Assembly: GCA_030057915.1 (NCBI GenBank)
Contig: JASGUC010000003.1
Span: 166,086 to 230,085, forward strand
From: Pseudomonadota bacterium
GTDB lineage: Bacteria; Desulfobacterota; Syntrophia; Syntrophales; UBA8958
DNA length: 64,000 nt
Reading direction: 5' to 3'
Shown: piece after piece, positions 34,196 through 42,844 of the stretch
Position numbering within the stretch: the first letter of the stretch is position 1
Layout: each line of letters opens with the position of its first letter
The notes under the pieces: generated by a model
Told to the model about the DNA's origin: nothing
The model's input: only the letters and a program-made list of their open reading frames with translations
The model's database searches: none
Made by a program: the position numbers and the translations under genes

Positions 34196-35053
34196 ATGAC
34201 GGCGGAACGGACATCCGGTCTCTGCCCCAACTGTCGCAAGCTCATCAGCCTCGACGAGACGAAATGTCCCTATTGCGGCCTCGCCGATCCCGGGTCGCGG
34301 CGGAGGCGTCTTTTTTCGTCCCGCGGGTGGGGAGGCGTCGGAGATATCGTCCGGATAATCTTTTACGCCAACGTCGTCTTCTATATACTCTCCCTGCTCA
34401 TGAATCCCCGGGGGATGGGGATGACGATGAACCCCCTGACGCTCCTCTCTCCCTCGGAAGAGAGCCTCTTCCTCCTCGGGGCCACGGGAACCGTGCCCAT
34501 CGGCCATTTTCACCGCTGGTGGACCCTGATCACCGCCTCTTTCCTCCACGGCGGGCTGCTCCATATCTTCTTCAACATGATGGCCCTGAATCAACTGGGG
34601 CCTTTCGTGGCGTCGGAATTCGGTGCGCACCGCTTCGCCGTCATCTATGTCGTGACGGGAGTAGCCGGTTTCGCCCTGTCCTTTTTCGCCGGCGTCCCCT
34701 TCACCATCGGCGCCTCGGCGAGCATCTGCGGTCTCATCGGGGCCATTCTCTACTTCGCCCGGAGTCGGGGCGGCTACTTCGGGATGGCCATGTACCGTCA
34801 GGCGATGGGCTGGGTGGTGGGTCTGGTCCTCTTCGGGCTTCTCGTGCCGGGGATCAACAACTGGGCCCATGGGGGCGGCTTGGCGGCGGGCATCGTCGCC
34901 GCCTCCCTCCTGGGCTACGAGGAGAGACAGCGGGAGACGGCCAGGCATCGCATCCTGGGCAATATGTGCATCTACGGCGTCGCGGCGCTCCTGGCCTGGA
35001 CGGTTTTCCAGGCGTTCTCCCAGCTTCTGCACCGCGCCGCCTATTTGCCCTGA
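34196..35053 (+). CDS. rhomboid family intramembrane serine protease with N-terminal zinc ribbon
   Basis: 285 residues. N-terminal CPNC...CPYCG zinc ribbon (10-27), then six to seven membrane helices. Rhomboid motifs: WWTLITASFLHGGLLHIFFN, catalytic Ser174 in GASASICG (family usually GASG), catalytic His225 in NNWAHGGGLAAG. Cleaves membrane proteins inside the bilayer. GGAGGT precedes the ATG, within the end of the TraB-family gene, so the two are translationally coupled. Confidence 0.9.
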   Translation: MTAERTSGLCPNCRKLISLDETKCPYCGLADPGSRRRRLFSSRGWGGVGDIVRIIFYANVVFYILSLLMNPRGMGMTMNPLTLLSPSEESLFLLGATGTVPIGHFHRWWTLITASFLHGGLLHIFFNMMALNQLGPFVASEFGAHRFAVIYVVTGVAGFALSFFAGVPFTIGASASICGLIGAILYFARSRGGYFGMAMYRQAMGWVVGLVLFGLLVPGINNWAHGGGLAAGIVAASLLGYEERQRETARHRILGNMCIYGVAALLAWTVFQAFSQLLHRAAYLP

Positions 35054-35175
35054 TCCCCGCGCCCGGTGGCAACGCCGAGGGCCGAATGACGTCCGGCCCG
35101 GGGAAATCGGCCCTTGCGGATGGCCTGGAGGAAAATGTGGTCAACTATCCGGATATTTACACCTTTCGTTGCGGG

Positions 35176-35265
35176 AGATCGGCCTCGTGGGCATTGGGAG
35201 ACCGTCGTATCTAGGATAAACTCTCTGCCCTCCCTAAGGCCGGCCTCGTGGACGTTGGGAGGGCT
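35176..35265 (-). repeat. degenerate repeat pair with 61-bp period
   Basis: CGGCCTCGTGGGCATTGGGAG (35180-35200 in shortened view: GGCCTCGTGGGCATTGGGAG) recurs at 35241-35261 with 2 mismatches. On the minus strand it reads GGTCTCCCAATGCCCACGAG then GCCGAT, sharing GGTC.CCC...GAGG.CGAT with the pair at 23374. Weaker than the other pairs. Confidence 0.5.
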
Positions 35266-35391
35266 TTGAAAAGCCCCGTTTCAGACGCCTGATCCTCATG
35301 CCGGAGGAGGAAGGACTACAGTGTTTTCAAGATGTTCTGCCCCTCGAATTTTGCCGGGGCAACAGGAAGGGTTGGATTTTCAAAGGCCTCG
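35258..35391. repeat. family A miniature element, full length (134 bp)
   Basis: From GAGGGCTTTGAAAAGCC to TTTTCAAAGGCCTCG; the interior has CAGTGTTTTCAAGATGTTCT and AATTTTGCCGGGGC. It occupies the leader region of the lipoprotein gene. Remaining bases between 35054 and 35419 show no gene. Confidence 0.7.
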
Positions 35392-35419
35392 TTAGAAGAA
35401 ACTTGCAGGAGGAAAATCG

Positions 35420-35827
35420 ATGAGAAGCGTCTTTTTCGCCACGCTGGCGATGCTTGTCCTGACCGCTCTGGCCGGCTGCGAGGGCGGGCTGGTCCTCGGG
35501 GGCAAGTCCGTGGCCGTCCAGGACGGACAGATGATCCGGTCCAGCGGTTACGTCGTCTCCACCTATCCCTGGCCCTTCGAGGCGGTTTGTCGGGCCGTGG
35601 ACGACACCCTCGCGGAGATGCGGGCGACGGTCAGCGAGAAGACCGTCAAGATCGGCAAGGCCCGGGTGTTGGCGGTCATCCAGGAGGAAAAGGTGACCGT
35701 GGAGGTGGAGTTCAAGGACAAGGACAAGACCGACGTGTCGATCCTCGTCGGCCTGGGGGGAAGCAATATCGCTTCCCGCCTCATCCACGACCGCCTGCGC
35801 CGGCAGTTGGAGAAAACTTCCCCCTGA
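35420..35827 (+). CDS. small lipoprotein, DUF3568-like
   Basis: 135 residues. Lipoprotein signal peptide ending in the lipobox LAGC (Cys at about 19), then a single alpha/beta domain with TYPWPFEAVCRAVDDTL and VSEKTVKIGKARVLAVI. Resembles DUF3568 outer-membrane lipoproteins of unknown function. AGGAGG precedes the ATG. Its last 47 bases overlap the end of the convergent nucleotidyltransferase gene. Confidence 0.75.
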   Translation: MRSVFFATLAMLVLTALAGCEGGLVLGGKSVAVQDGQMIRSSGYVVSTYPWPFEAVCRAVDDTLAEMRATVSEKTVKIGKARVLAVIQEEKVTVEVEFKDKDKTDVSILVGLGGSNIASRLIHDRLRRQLEKTSP

Positions 35828-37160
35828 CGAGGGCGCGGGCCTCCGCCGGGGTGGCGATCTCGCCCCGGAGTTGGGCGTCCTCGATCATGGCGAGGATCTC
35901 CCGAAACACCGGGCCGGGGGCGAATCCCAGGGCCAGCAAATCGTCACCCGTAAGGAGCCGGGGGGGGTGAAGCTCCTCCCCGGTCATCTCTCCAAGCCGT
36001 TGTCGGCAGAAGGCTTCGTTGTCCAGAAGCCCGTGGCTCCCCAGGCAGTCGAGGCGATGGAGGGCCAGGTGCAGGTGGAAGTGGGGCAGGCGCAGGAACT
36101 TCTTCAGGGTGTGGACCCGCATCTGGCGGACGTGCATGAACCGCATATGGTTCGCCACAAGGGCCAGGATGACCTCCCCGTCCTCCCGGGAGAACCGGAG
36201 CCGCTTCAGGGCCGCCGCGGTGATTTCCATCCCCTTGGGCACATGGCCATAGAAGTGAATCCCCGTTTCGTCTTCCTTCCGGGTGGCGGGTTTCCCCACG
36301 TCGTGAAAGAGGATCGCCCAGGCCAGGCGCTCCGCTTCCTCTCGGGGCAGATTTTCCAAAGGCAGCAGGGCCAGCATGCGCAGGGTATGCTCCCACACAT
36401 CGCCCTCGGGATGGAAGCGGGGTGGCTGCTCCACGCCCCGAAGGGCGACGAGTTCCGGCAGGAGCCGGGACATGAGCCCTGACGAGTCAAGCAGCTCCAT
36501 CCCCCGGCGGGGTCCGGGTCCGGTCAGGATCCGGTTCAACTCCTCCCGGATCCGTTCGGCGCTGACCCGGAGGATCCTGTCCGCCTGGCGGGCGATCGCC
36601 GCCAGCGCCGCCTCCTCCACCCGGAAGCCGAGATTGGCGGCGAAGCGGACCGCCCGCAGCATGCGGAGATGATCCTCGGCAAACCTCTCCTCCGGGGCGC
36701 CGATGGTCCTGATGAGGCCCCTCTCCAGATCCGCCCGGCCGCCCACGTAATCCGCGATTGCTCCGGTCTCGGGATCCATGAGGAGGCCGTTGACGGTGAA
36801 GTCCCGGCGACGGACATCCTCCCGGGCGCCGGCGAAGGACACCCGGGAAGGGTGGCGTCCATCCTCGTAACCCCCTTCCTGTCGGTAGGCGGCCACCTCG
36901 AAGGCATGTTCGCCCTCCCGGACCAGGACCACCCCGAAGGCGGCCCCGACGGGATAAGTGCGGGGGAACAAGGCCATAACCTGTTCCGGCCGGGCGGACG
37001 TGACGATGTCGTAATCCTCCGGGATTTCCCCCCGGAGGAGGTCGCGGACGCACCCGCCGACGAAAAAGGCCTCGTGGCCGGCCGCACGCAGGGCGCGAAC
37101 CACGCGCCCCGCCCCGTCCTGTTTCGCCGCCCCTCCCCCCGTCTTCAGGGCCGAGACCAT
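35781..37160 (-). CDS. cca: tRNA nucleotidyltransferase / poly(A) polymerase with HD domain
   Basis: 459 residues. Class II nucleotidyltransferase head with FVGGCVRDLLRGEIPEDYDI (about 32-51; catalytic DxD), RRRDFTVNGLL, then an RNA-binding region with ERFAEDHLRMLRAVRFAANL, and an HD phosphohydrolase domain (HDVGKP, about 274). Adds or repairs the CCA end of tRNA, or polyadenylates RNA. Start at 37160 fits the family N-terminus; it lies 10 bp after the upstream gene stop, implying cotranscription with the thi genes. Confidence 0.88.
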   Translation of the reverse strand: MVSALKTGGGAAKQDGAGRVVRALRAAGHEAFFVGGCVRDLLRGEIPEDYDIVTSARPEQVMALFPRTYPVGAAFGVVLVREGEHAFEVAAYRQEGGYEDGRHPSRVSFAGAREDVRRRDFTVNGLLMDPETGAIADYVGGRADLERGLIRTIGAPEERFAEDHLRMLRAVRFAANLGFRVEEAALAAIARQADRILRVSAERIREELNRILTGPGPRRGMELLDSSGLMSRLLPELVALRGVEQPPRFHPEGDVWEHTLRMLALLPLENLPREEAERLAWAILFHDVGKPATRKEDETGIHFYGHVPKGMEITAAALKRLRFSREDGEVILALVANHMRFMHVRQMRVHTLKKFLRLPHFHLHLALHRLDCLGSHGLLDNEAFCRQRLGEMTGEELHPPRLLTGDDLLALGFAPGPVFREILAMIEDAQLRGEIATPAEARALVRGKFSPTAGAGGRG

Positions 37161-37170
37161 CCGGCGGCCT

Positions 37171-37368
37171 TTATCCTTCCGCTTCGTCTTCCGGCGGCGC
37201 GGCGTCCTGCTCCCTTTTCGCCTGCCAGAAGCGGCAGGCGAAGATCGCCAGCAGCGCCAGGGGGACGCCGCCGATGACCACATTCTCCAGGCTCCAGGGC
37301 GGGCGGAGGAAGAAAAAAGCGAACAAAATCACCGAAGCAATTATGAATGACCAGAGTGCCTGAACCAT
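37171..37368 (-). CDS. small membrane protein of unknown function
   Basis: 65 residues. Two hydrophobic helices (about 4-22 and 30-46), with a charged C-terminal tail (QAKREQDAAPPEDEAEG). Strong GAGGAGG ribosome site before the ATG. It lies between thiC (85 bp upstream) and cca (10 bp downstream). No family recognised. Confidence 0.7.
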   Translation of the reverse strand: MVQALWSFIIASVILFAFFFLRPPWSLENVVIGGVPLALLAIFACRFWQAKREQDAAPPEDEAEG

Positions 37369-37453
37369 CGTGTCCTCCTCGGGGGCGGACGTTTCAACGT
37401 CCCATCCCCGTCATTGGCCGCGGCGAGCACCGCGGACCACGCCCGAATTGCCG

Positions 37454-38755
37454 TCAGCGTTTCACCGCGGCCGTTCTGTCCTTGGCCTTCCGGCCCAGCT
37501 TGATGGCGCAGAATTCGCCGCACATGGTGCAGCCCTCTTCCCGGGCGCTGGTGCTCTTCTCCAGGAGGGCCCCGGCCCGCGCCGGATCCAGGGAGGCATC
37601 GACCTGCCCCTGCCAGTCGAATGCCTTTCGGCATACCGCCATGCACCGGTCCCGTTCCGCCGCCCCGGGCAATCCCTTGGCGATGTCGGCGATATGGGCG
37701 GCGATCCTGGAGGCAATGACCCCCTCTCGAACATCGTCCCGGGTCGGGAGACGGAGATGCTCCGCCGGGGTGACATAGCACAGATAATCGGCCCCCGCCG
37801 CTCCGGCGATGGCGCCGCCGATGGCGGAGACCAGGTGGTCGTATCCCGGGGCGATGTCCGTGGGCAGCGGGCCGAGGACATAGAAGGGGGCCCCGGCGCA
37901 GATCCGTTTCTGGAGGAGGATGTTGCTTTCGATGTCCCGGAGAGGAACGTGTCCGGGCCCTTCGATCATCACTTGGACGCCCCGGTCCTGGGCCCTTTTG
38001 GCCAGTTCCCCAAGGAGGATCAATTCCTGGAGCTGTCCCCGATCGGTGGCATCGGCAAGGCACCCCGGCCGCAGTCCGTCGCCGAGACTCAGGACGATTT
38101 CATATCTCCGGGCAATATCCAGGAGCCGGTCGTACTGGGAGTAGAGGGGGTTTTCCTCGCCGTTGCATTCCATCCAGTGGGCCGTTATGGATCCTCCCCG
38201 GCTGACGATGCCCAGGATGCGTCCCTGGGCCTCGAGCGCCGCCACGCTCCGCCGGGTCACCCCGCAATGGACGGTGATGAAATCCACCCCGTCCGCGCCG
38301 TTTTCCTCGATGACCTCGAACAGGTCGTCGTCGGTCATCTCCACGATGGCCTTTCTCCGGGACAGCATCCGGGCGGCCGCCTGATAGATGGGAACGGTGC
38401 CGACGACCAGGGGGGAAGCGGCCACGATGGCCCGGCGGATCGCCCGGATATCGCCCCCCGTGGAGAGGTCCATGATGGTGTCCGCGCCGGCCTCGACGCA
38501 GATCTGCACCTTTTCCAGTTCGCTCTCCAGATCGGCCCGATCCTTGGAGGTACCGATATTGGCGTTGATCTTGGTTCGCAGGCCCTTGCCGATGGCCAGG
38601 GGCGCGATGGCGCCGTGACGCCTGTTTCTGATGACGACGATGGTTCCCGCCGCCACGCCGGCGCGGATGTGCTCGGGAGAGCAGCCCTCCCGCTCCGCGC
38701 TGATCTCCATCTCTTCCGTAACCACGCCCTGTCGGGCCCGTTCTATCTGAGTCAT
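37454..38755 (-). CDS. thiC: phosphomethylpyrimidine synthase ThiC (short anaerobe/archaeal form)
   Basis: 433 residues. Radical SAM enzyme turning aminoimidazole ribotide into HMP-phosphate, the thiamine pyrimidine. TIM-barrel blocks include ADTIMDLSTGGDI, VDFITVHCGVT, EGPGHVPL and DIAPGYDHL. The C-terminal cluster motif is CTMCGEFC (C-x2-C-x3-C). Start 38755 has GAGAGGGG upstream. The paralogue BzaF makes 5-hydroxybenzimidazole, but the TPP riboswitch and thiD/thiN neighbours favour ThiC. Confidence 0.92.
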   Translation of the reverse strand: MTQIERARQGVVTEEMEISAEREGCSPEHIRAGVAAGTIVVIRNRRHGAIAPLAIGKGLRTKINANIGTSKDRADLESELEKVQICVEAGADTIMDLSTGGDIRAIRRAIVAASPLVVGTVPIYQAAARMLSRRKAIVEMTDDDLFEVIEENGADGVDFITVHCGVTRRSVAALEAQGRILGIVSRGGSITAHWMECNGEENPLYSQYDRLLDIARRYEIVLSLGDGLRPGCLADATDRGQLQELILLGELAKRAQDRGVQVMIEGPGHVPLRDIESNILLQKRICAGAPFYVLGPLPTDIAPGYDHLVSAIGGAIAGAAGADYLCYVTPAEHLRLPTRDDVREGVIASRIAAHIADIAKGLPGAAERDRCMAVCRKAFDWQGQVDASLDPARAGALLEKSTSAREEGCTMCGEFCAIKLGRKAKDRTAAVKR

Positions 38756-38829
38756 GTCCCCTCTCCCGGCGGCCGGGCAGGCCTTTTCGCTTCCCTCCCG
38801 GACGCCTGTTGTCGCTGAAGATTCAATCG

Positions 38830-39079
38830 CGCCCGTTCCGTCATACCTACTCAAATCTGCTTATACAGACTCAAAGCTGACTTCCCGCTTCACCGAAGGC
38901 CGGTTTCACGGCGGGCTTGCTGCGCCCACCGCCAGAGCCTTGCCTCTCCACAGGCTGACACCGTGGAACTCACGGCCATATTTTTCAGGTTTATCGCTGC
39001 TTCACCTATGCTTACCATTCTCTCCATATTGCATAGAATAGCACAGAATTAGTCAGATTGTAAGCAAACTGTTAAAACC
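38830..39079 (-). mobile_element. IS605-type deletion relic: left end plus tnpB 3' tail
   Basis: On the minus strand, after a 30-bp end also found at 2262-2291, a frame reads GEAAINLKNMAVSSTVSACGE, the conserved C-terminus of TnpB of IS605/IS1341 elements. A +1 shift then continues GSGGGRSKPAVKPAFGEAGS and QL to the stop at 38871-38873, again like TnpB tails. Everything else of the element is deleted. The relic separates thiD from thiC, and thiD's stop codon lies inside its end. Confidence 0.7.
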
Positions 39080-39914
39080 TTCTTCCTTTCCGCCGCCGGC
39101 GATCAGCCTTCCCCCCACGGCACGACGCCGGATACGCCCCATGGTTCACCGGTCCGTGGCCGGACCCGAGGCGCAGGGCGTTTCCGATGACGGCGGCCAT
39201 ATAATCCTCGGCGGCGGCCATGGCCTCCCGGACGGACCGGCCCTGGGCCAGGGCCGTCGCCAGGGCCGCGGAAAAGGTGCAGCCTGTCCCGTGGGTGTCC
39301 TTGGTCGCGATCCGCACAAAGGGAAACTCGTAAAAATCGCGGCCGTCGTACAGGACATCCGTCGCGGCCCCGAGGAGATGGCCGCCCTTGACGATGACGT
39401 TTTTTACCCCCAGCTCGTGGATGATCCGGGCGGCGGCCTTCATGTCGGAGACAGAGGCGATGATGACGTCGGTGAGGATCTCCGCCTCGGGGATGTTCGG
39501 CGTCGTCACCAGGGCCAGGGGCAGCAGCTTCGCAATCAATGCCTTCCTGGCGTCGGGGTCCATGAGCCTCGCCCCTCCCTTGGCGGTCATGACGGGATCG
39601 ACGACGAGCTTTTCTATGCCGTATTGACTGATCTTTTCCGCTACCGCCTCCACGACGGCCGCCGAGGGAAGCATCCCGGTCTTGGCGGCGTCCACGCCGA
39701 TATCCGCGGCCACGGCATCGAACTGGGCGGCGATGAATTCCACCGGCGTCTCGTGGACGGCATGGACCCCCAGGGTGTTCTGGGCCGTCAGGGCCGTAAT
39801 GACGCTCATCCCGAAACCCCCCAAAACCGTGATGGTCTTCAGATCCGCCTGGATGCCGGCGCCGCCGCCGGAATCGGAACCGGCAATGGTCAATATCCTC
39901 TTTATCCCTTTCAA
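39072..39914 (-). CDS. thiD: hydroxymethylpyrimidine/phosphomethylpyrimidine kinase
   Basis: 280 residues. Phosphorylates HMP and HMP-P to HMP-PP. PfkB-like fold: [19 protein letters not shown] (8-26), [29 protein letters not shown], the anion hole [17 protein letters not shown] (about 208-224, catalytic Asp/Cys region). The last 20 or so residues are basic and atypical; the final codons come from an inserted repeat end. Second gene after the TPP riboswitch. Confidence 0.93.
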   Translation of the reverse strand: MKGIKRILTIAGSDSGGGAGIQADLKTITVLGGFGMSVITALTAQNTLGVHAVHETPVEFIAAQFDAVAADIGVDAAKTGMLPSAAVVEAVAEKISQYGIEKLVVDPVMTAKGGARLMDPDARKALIAKLLPLALVTTPNIPEAEILTDVIIASVSDMKAAARIIHELGVKNVIVKGGHLLGAATDVLYDGRDFYEFPFVRIATKDTHGTGCTFSAALATALAQGRSVREAMAAAEDYMAAVIGNALRLGSGHGPVNHGAYPASCRGGKADRRRRKGRRF

Positions 39915-39962
39915 GACGATCTCCTCATGTTTTCTCCGGCCCGGCGACGGCCTTGCGGGCCT

Positions 39963-40631
39963 CTAAGCCACGGCGCGCCGGTAGTGGATAACCAGCAGGC
40001 GTCCCTTCCCGACCCTGATAAGTCCCGTCGTCGCGGCCAGGCGGTTGCTGATGCCGTAAGGGCGGGACATGGTCATGGCGGCGCCCTCCAGGGGGTAATC
40101 GAAGCCGGCGAGGTCGATCCCCGCCGCATCCCCGCCCAGGGGGAAGATGGAAACGGTCTGCCCCGCCTCACCCCGGATCACGGCCTCTCCGGTTACCGCG
40201 AAGACATCGCAGGACTCGTCCCGGAGGATAACCGCCGCCCCCCTGATCCCCCCCAGGAGCAGCAGGCCGATATTGGCCAGGGTGTGGTCCAGGCGGCCAC
40301 CCAGGGCGCCGAAAACGAGAATCTCCCCGGCCCCCATCGCCAGGGCCCGCTCCAAGGCCAACTGTGTGTCCGTCTCGTCCTTCCGGGCGGGATAGCCGGC
40401 CATGGCGATGCCTTCCGCCCGAAAAGAGCGTTGCAGCTCCTCCGGCAGGGAATCCAGATCGCCGACGATCAGATCGGGAACCACCCCGACGAGCCGGGCG
40501 TAACGGGCGCCGCCGTCGGCGCACAGGATGGCCTCCGGAGCGGTGGCGGCCAGTTCCTGCCGGAGCCATTCCATGTCCTCGATCCGGGCGCCCGCCAGGA
40601 TGGCAATCCTCTTTTTACCCTCGCGGGGCAT
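39963..40631 (-). CDS. thiN: thiamine pyrophosphokinase
   Basis: 222 residues. Makes TPP from thiamine and ATP. N-terminal catalytic domain with [11 protein letters not shown] (about 33-43), [28 protein letters not shown] and [17 protein letters not shown], all family hallmarks; small beta-sandwich C-terminal domain with TGEAVI and SNRL. Start at 40631 is chosen by family length and the upstream AGAGGAAGAGG; longer in-frame extensions run into the leader terminator. First gene of the thi operon. Confidence 0.9.
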   Translation of the reverse strand: MPREGKKRIAILAGARIEDMEWLRQELAATAPEAILCADGGARYARLVGVVPDLIVGDLDSLPEELQRSFRAEGIAMAGYPARKDETDTQLALERALAMGAGEILVFGALGGRLDHTLANIGLLLLGGIRGAAVILRDESCDVFAVTGEAVIRGEAGQTVSIFPLGGDAAGIDLAGFDYPLEGAAMTMSRPYGISNRLAATTGLIRVGKGRLLVIHYRRAVA

Positions 40632-40736
40632 CGCGCCTCTTCCTCTCCAGGCCCTTTTCCGGCCGCCCGGGCCGGGGGCGCCTCCCTTTGCCTTCCCTCG
40701 CGGGGCAGCGGAAGGCGGCCGCGCCCGCCGCCGGTG

Positions 40737-40776
40737 GAAAAACAACGAGGCCGCCCCCGGCATGGGTGACGGCCCC
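40737..40776 (-). terminator. candidate expression-platform terminator of the TPP riboswitch
   Basis: On the minus strand GGGCCG pairs with CGGCCTC (7-bp stem with one wobble), followed by GTTGTTTTT. It lies just after the aptamer and about 105 bp before the thiN start, as expected for transcription attenuation. Confidence 0.55.
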
Positions 40777-40797
40777 ACAAGAATCGATTCGCTCTGC

Positions 40798-40872
40798 TGC
40801 CACTCCCTACGCTGGCATTACCCAGGTCAGGTTCAAAGGGTAGCTTCTCAGCCGTACCGGCGCCCCTGTCGT
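40798..40872 (-). ncRNA. TPP (thi-box) riboswitch
   Basis: Minus strand carries the thi-box signatures in order: GGGGCGCC, GGCTGAGA, ACCCTTTGAACCTGA, CTGGGTAATGCCAGCGTAGG. TPP binding should reduce expression of thiN-thiD-thiC. Confidence 0.95.
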
Positions 40873-40943
40873 ATCTTCATCCCCTTTGTCCCGAAAGGAG
40901 GCGAACGGCGCGCCCGCCGCCGTTTCAAGGGGATTTGAGGGGG

Positions 40944-40972
40944 AGTTTACAGATTCTCGCCGGGAAATGCAA
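40944..40972 (-). promoter_or_regulatory. sigma-70-type promoter of the thi operon
   Basis: Minus strand TTGCAT (-35), exactly 17 bp, TAAACT (-10). Predicted start near 40937 is about 65 nt before the riboswitch aptamer. Confidence 0.6.
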
Positions 40973-40979
40973 GGGTTAT

Positions 40980-41870
40980 TTAGGCGATGACGCTCCGCCA
41001 ATCGCCCGAGTCGATGCGGGGCATCCCCTCGACGCTCATGTCCACGAAATACGTCCAGGCGGGGCATTTCGTTCCATCCTGCCGGGTCGCCGCGACGATC
41101 GCCCGGCGGAAGAAGGCGCCGGTGGCGGCATAGCGCTTGGCCGTTTCCACAATGTCGAGGATTTCGAAGGCCTTTTTAGGATCCGTCAGGGTGTAGAGTT
41201 CGCCCATCACCTGGGACCGTTCCGTCACATCGGGGATCATGCAGGGGAATCCCTTCCAACTGTTGTAAAGGAGTCCGTTAACCCGGGCGGGCCGGCGGGA
41301 TTCGATGTCGGCCCATGCCGCCAGGAGGTAGTGCCTCGGGCCTTCGCTCATCAGGGTACCATAAACGAAGATATGACGGATCGGATAGTCCGGATCCCGT
41401 CCTTCCGCCACGGCGTTGAAGACGCCCGCGTCGATCCCGTGGGCCTCCATGCCTTCCCGGACGATGCGGCGATAATCGGGATTAAGGGGCACGAAGGTCC
41501 GGGAAGTCTTCGCGGCATCGACCTGATAGGCCACGGCGACGTGCTCCCGGCCGTCGTCGGTGAGGGCGACGATGTTGAGGTGCTTGTACATATTCTTCCT
41601 GTCGCCCTTGATGTCCAGGACGTTCCAGCCTCCGGGAAGGACCCGGAAAAGCGCCCCCGGCGTCGCCTGCCCGAGCTGGTATTTGATGTTCAGGATGCCC
41701 CCCTGGCGAAAGGAGGAATAGTAATTGGCGATCAAACGGGTGTCGGGAAGATAGGCGTTGGCCACCTTCTCCCCCAGGGGATAGTCGAGACGGCGCTCCT
41801 GGCACCATTTGGCCAGATCGTCCCGATTTAAATTGGCGCCGTAGGCAAAATAGAGAAGTTCGCCGGTCAT
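40980..41870 (-). CDS. protein with two gamma-glutamylcyclotransferase-like (GGCT) domains
   Basis: 296 residues. Residues 5-150 open with LLYFAYGANLN and resemble the GGCT fold. Residues about 168-296 open with IFVYGTLMSEGPRHYLL and include VNGLLYN and MGELYTL of the GGACT/AIG2 type. These domains release pyroglutamate from gamma-glutamyl peptides or amines. Its ATG overlaps the tatD stop (ATGA), so the two are coupled. Substrate unknown; tandem fusion is uncommon. Confidence 0.7.
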   Translation of the reverse strand: MTGELLYFAYGANLNRDDLAKWCQERRLDYPLGEKVANAYLPDTRLIANYYSSFRQGGILNIKYQLGQATPGALFRVLPGGWNVLDIKGDRKNMYKHLNIVALTDDGREHVAVAYQVDAAKTSRTFVPLNPDYRRIVREGMEAHGIDAGVFNAVAEGRDPDYPIRHIFVYGTLMSEGPRHYLLAAWADIESRRPARVNGLLYNSWKGFPCMIPDVTERSQVMGELYTLTDPKKAFEILDIVETAKRYAATGAFFRRAIVAATRQDGTKCPAWTYFVDMSVEGMPRIDSGDWRSVIA

Positions 41871-42649
41871 GATGTACGAGCCTTCCTGGGAATGCCAAAG
41901 AGATTCCTCGCGTTGCGCGATGTCTCTCGGGCCGCCTCCTCCCGAGACACGCCTTTGAGTTCCGCCACCTTTTGGGCCGTCAGTGCCACGTAGGCCGGCT
42001 CGTTACGTCTGCCGCGCCGCGGATGGGGGGTAAGGTAGGGGGCGTCCGTTTCGATCAATAGTCGTTCCAGCGGCGCCTGCCGCACCACCTCCCACAACCG
42101 CTCCGACCCGGCATAGGTCACGGGACCGGCGATGGAGATATAAAAGCCCAGCTCTATGCAGGTCATGGCCATGGCCGCATCCCCGGAGAAACAGTGGATC
42201 ACGCCCCCCGTCTTTCCCCGCCACGCCTTCAGGGTCGCGACGGTCTCCTCGTGGGCCTCCCGGTCGTGGACGATTACGGGCAGGCCCAGGTCCGTCGCCA
42301 CCTCCAATTGCTCCGCGAAGCGTCGTCGCTGGATGTCCGGCGGGGTCAGATTGCGGAAAAAATCCAGGCCGATCTCTCCATATGCCACGACCGCGTCATC
42401 CCCCGCCAAGGTTTTCAATGCGTCATAGGTATTGGGGCCGATCTCCTTGGCGTCATGGGGATGGATGCCCACCGCCGCATAGACGGCGGGGTGTCTCCGG
42501 GCGATCTCCACCGCCTTGCGGCAGTCGCGCAGCGTCGTTCCCACCGTGACGATGTAATCGACCCCCGCCGCCGCGGCCCGCAGGATAACCTCCTCCCGAT
42601 CCCGGTCGAACTCTCTCATTTCCAGATGGGCGTGGGAGTCGATGAACAT
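41867..42649 (-). CDS. TatD family metal-dependent hydrolase (DNase-like)
   Basis: 260 residues, normal length. TIM-barrel metal ligands visible: DSHAHLE (His6, His8), GEIGLDF (Glu), VIVHDRE (His), GVIHCFSG (His), IETDAPYL (Asp). Family members act as 3'-5' exonucleases or D-aminoacyl hydrolases. In an operon with the 59-aa protein upstream and GGCT protein downstream. Confidence 0.9.
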   Translation of the reverse strand: MFIDSHAHLEMREFDRDREEVILRAAAAGVDYIVTVGTTLRDCRKAVEIARRHPAVYAAVGIHPHDAKEIGPNTYDALKTLAGDDAVVAYGEIGLDFFRNLTPPDIQRRRFAEQLEVATDLGLPVIVHDREAHEETVATLKAWRGKTGGVIHCFSGDAAMAMTCIELGFYISIAGPVTYAGSERLWEVVRQAPLERLLIETDAPYLTPHPRRGRRNEPAYVALTAQKVAELKGVSREEAARETSRNARNLFGIPRKARTS

Positions 42650-42657
42650 GATCTCGA

Positions 42658-42837
42658 TCAGGAGGCGTCGCCGTCGTCCTGACTCTCCATCACCGTGGTC
42701 AACAACTCTGCGTTGGCGGCGGCATCGGGGAGCTTCTTCAGATATTCCCGCAGGTCCTCCTCCCTCAGCTCCCCGGCCCGAATCTTCATCTGCAGGATCC
42801 GCTTGTCCATATTGCCTTCGTAAACCTGTTTCGCCAT
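42658..42837 (-). CDS. 59-residue charged protein of unknown function
   Basis: 59 residues beginning MAKQVYEGNMDKRIL, predicted all-helical (KIRAGELREEDLREYLKKLP) with an acidic tail. Lies 7 bp after the nitronate monooxygenase stop and 8 bp before tatD, on the same strand, so is almost certainly translated as part of the operon. No family recognised. Confidence 0.65.
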   Translation of the reverse strand: MAKQVYEGNMDKRILQMKIRAGELREEDLREYLKKLPDAAANAELLTTVMESQDDGDAS

Positions 42838-42844
42838 TTTTTTC

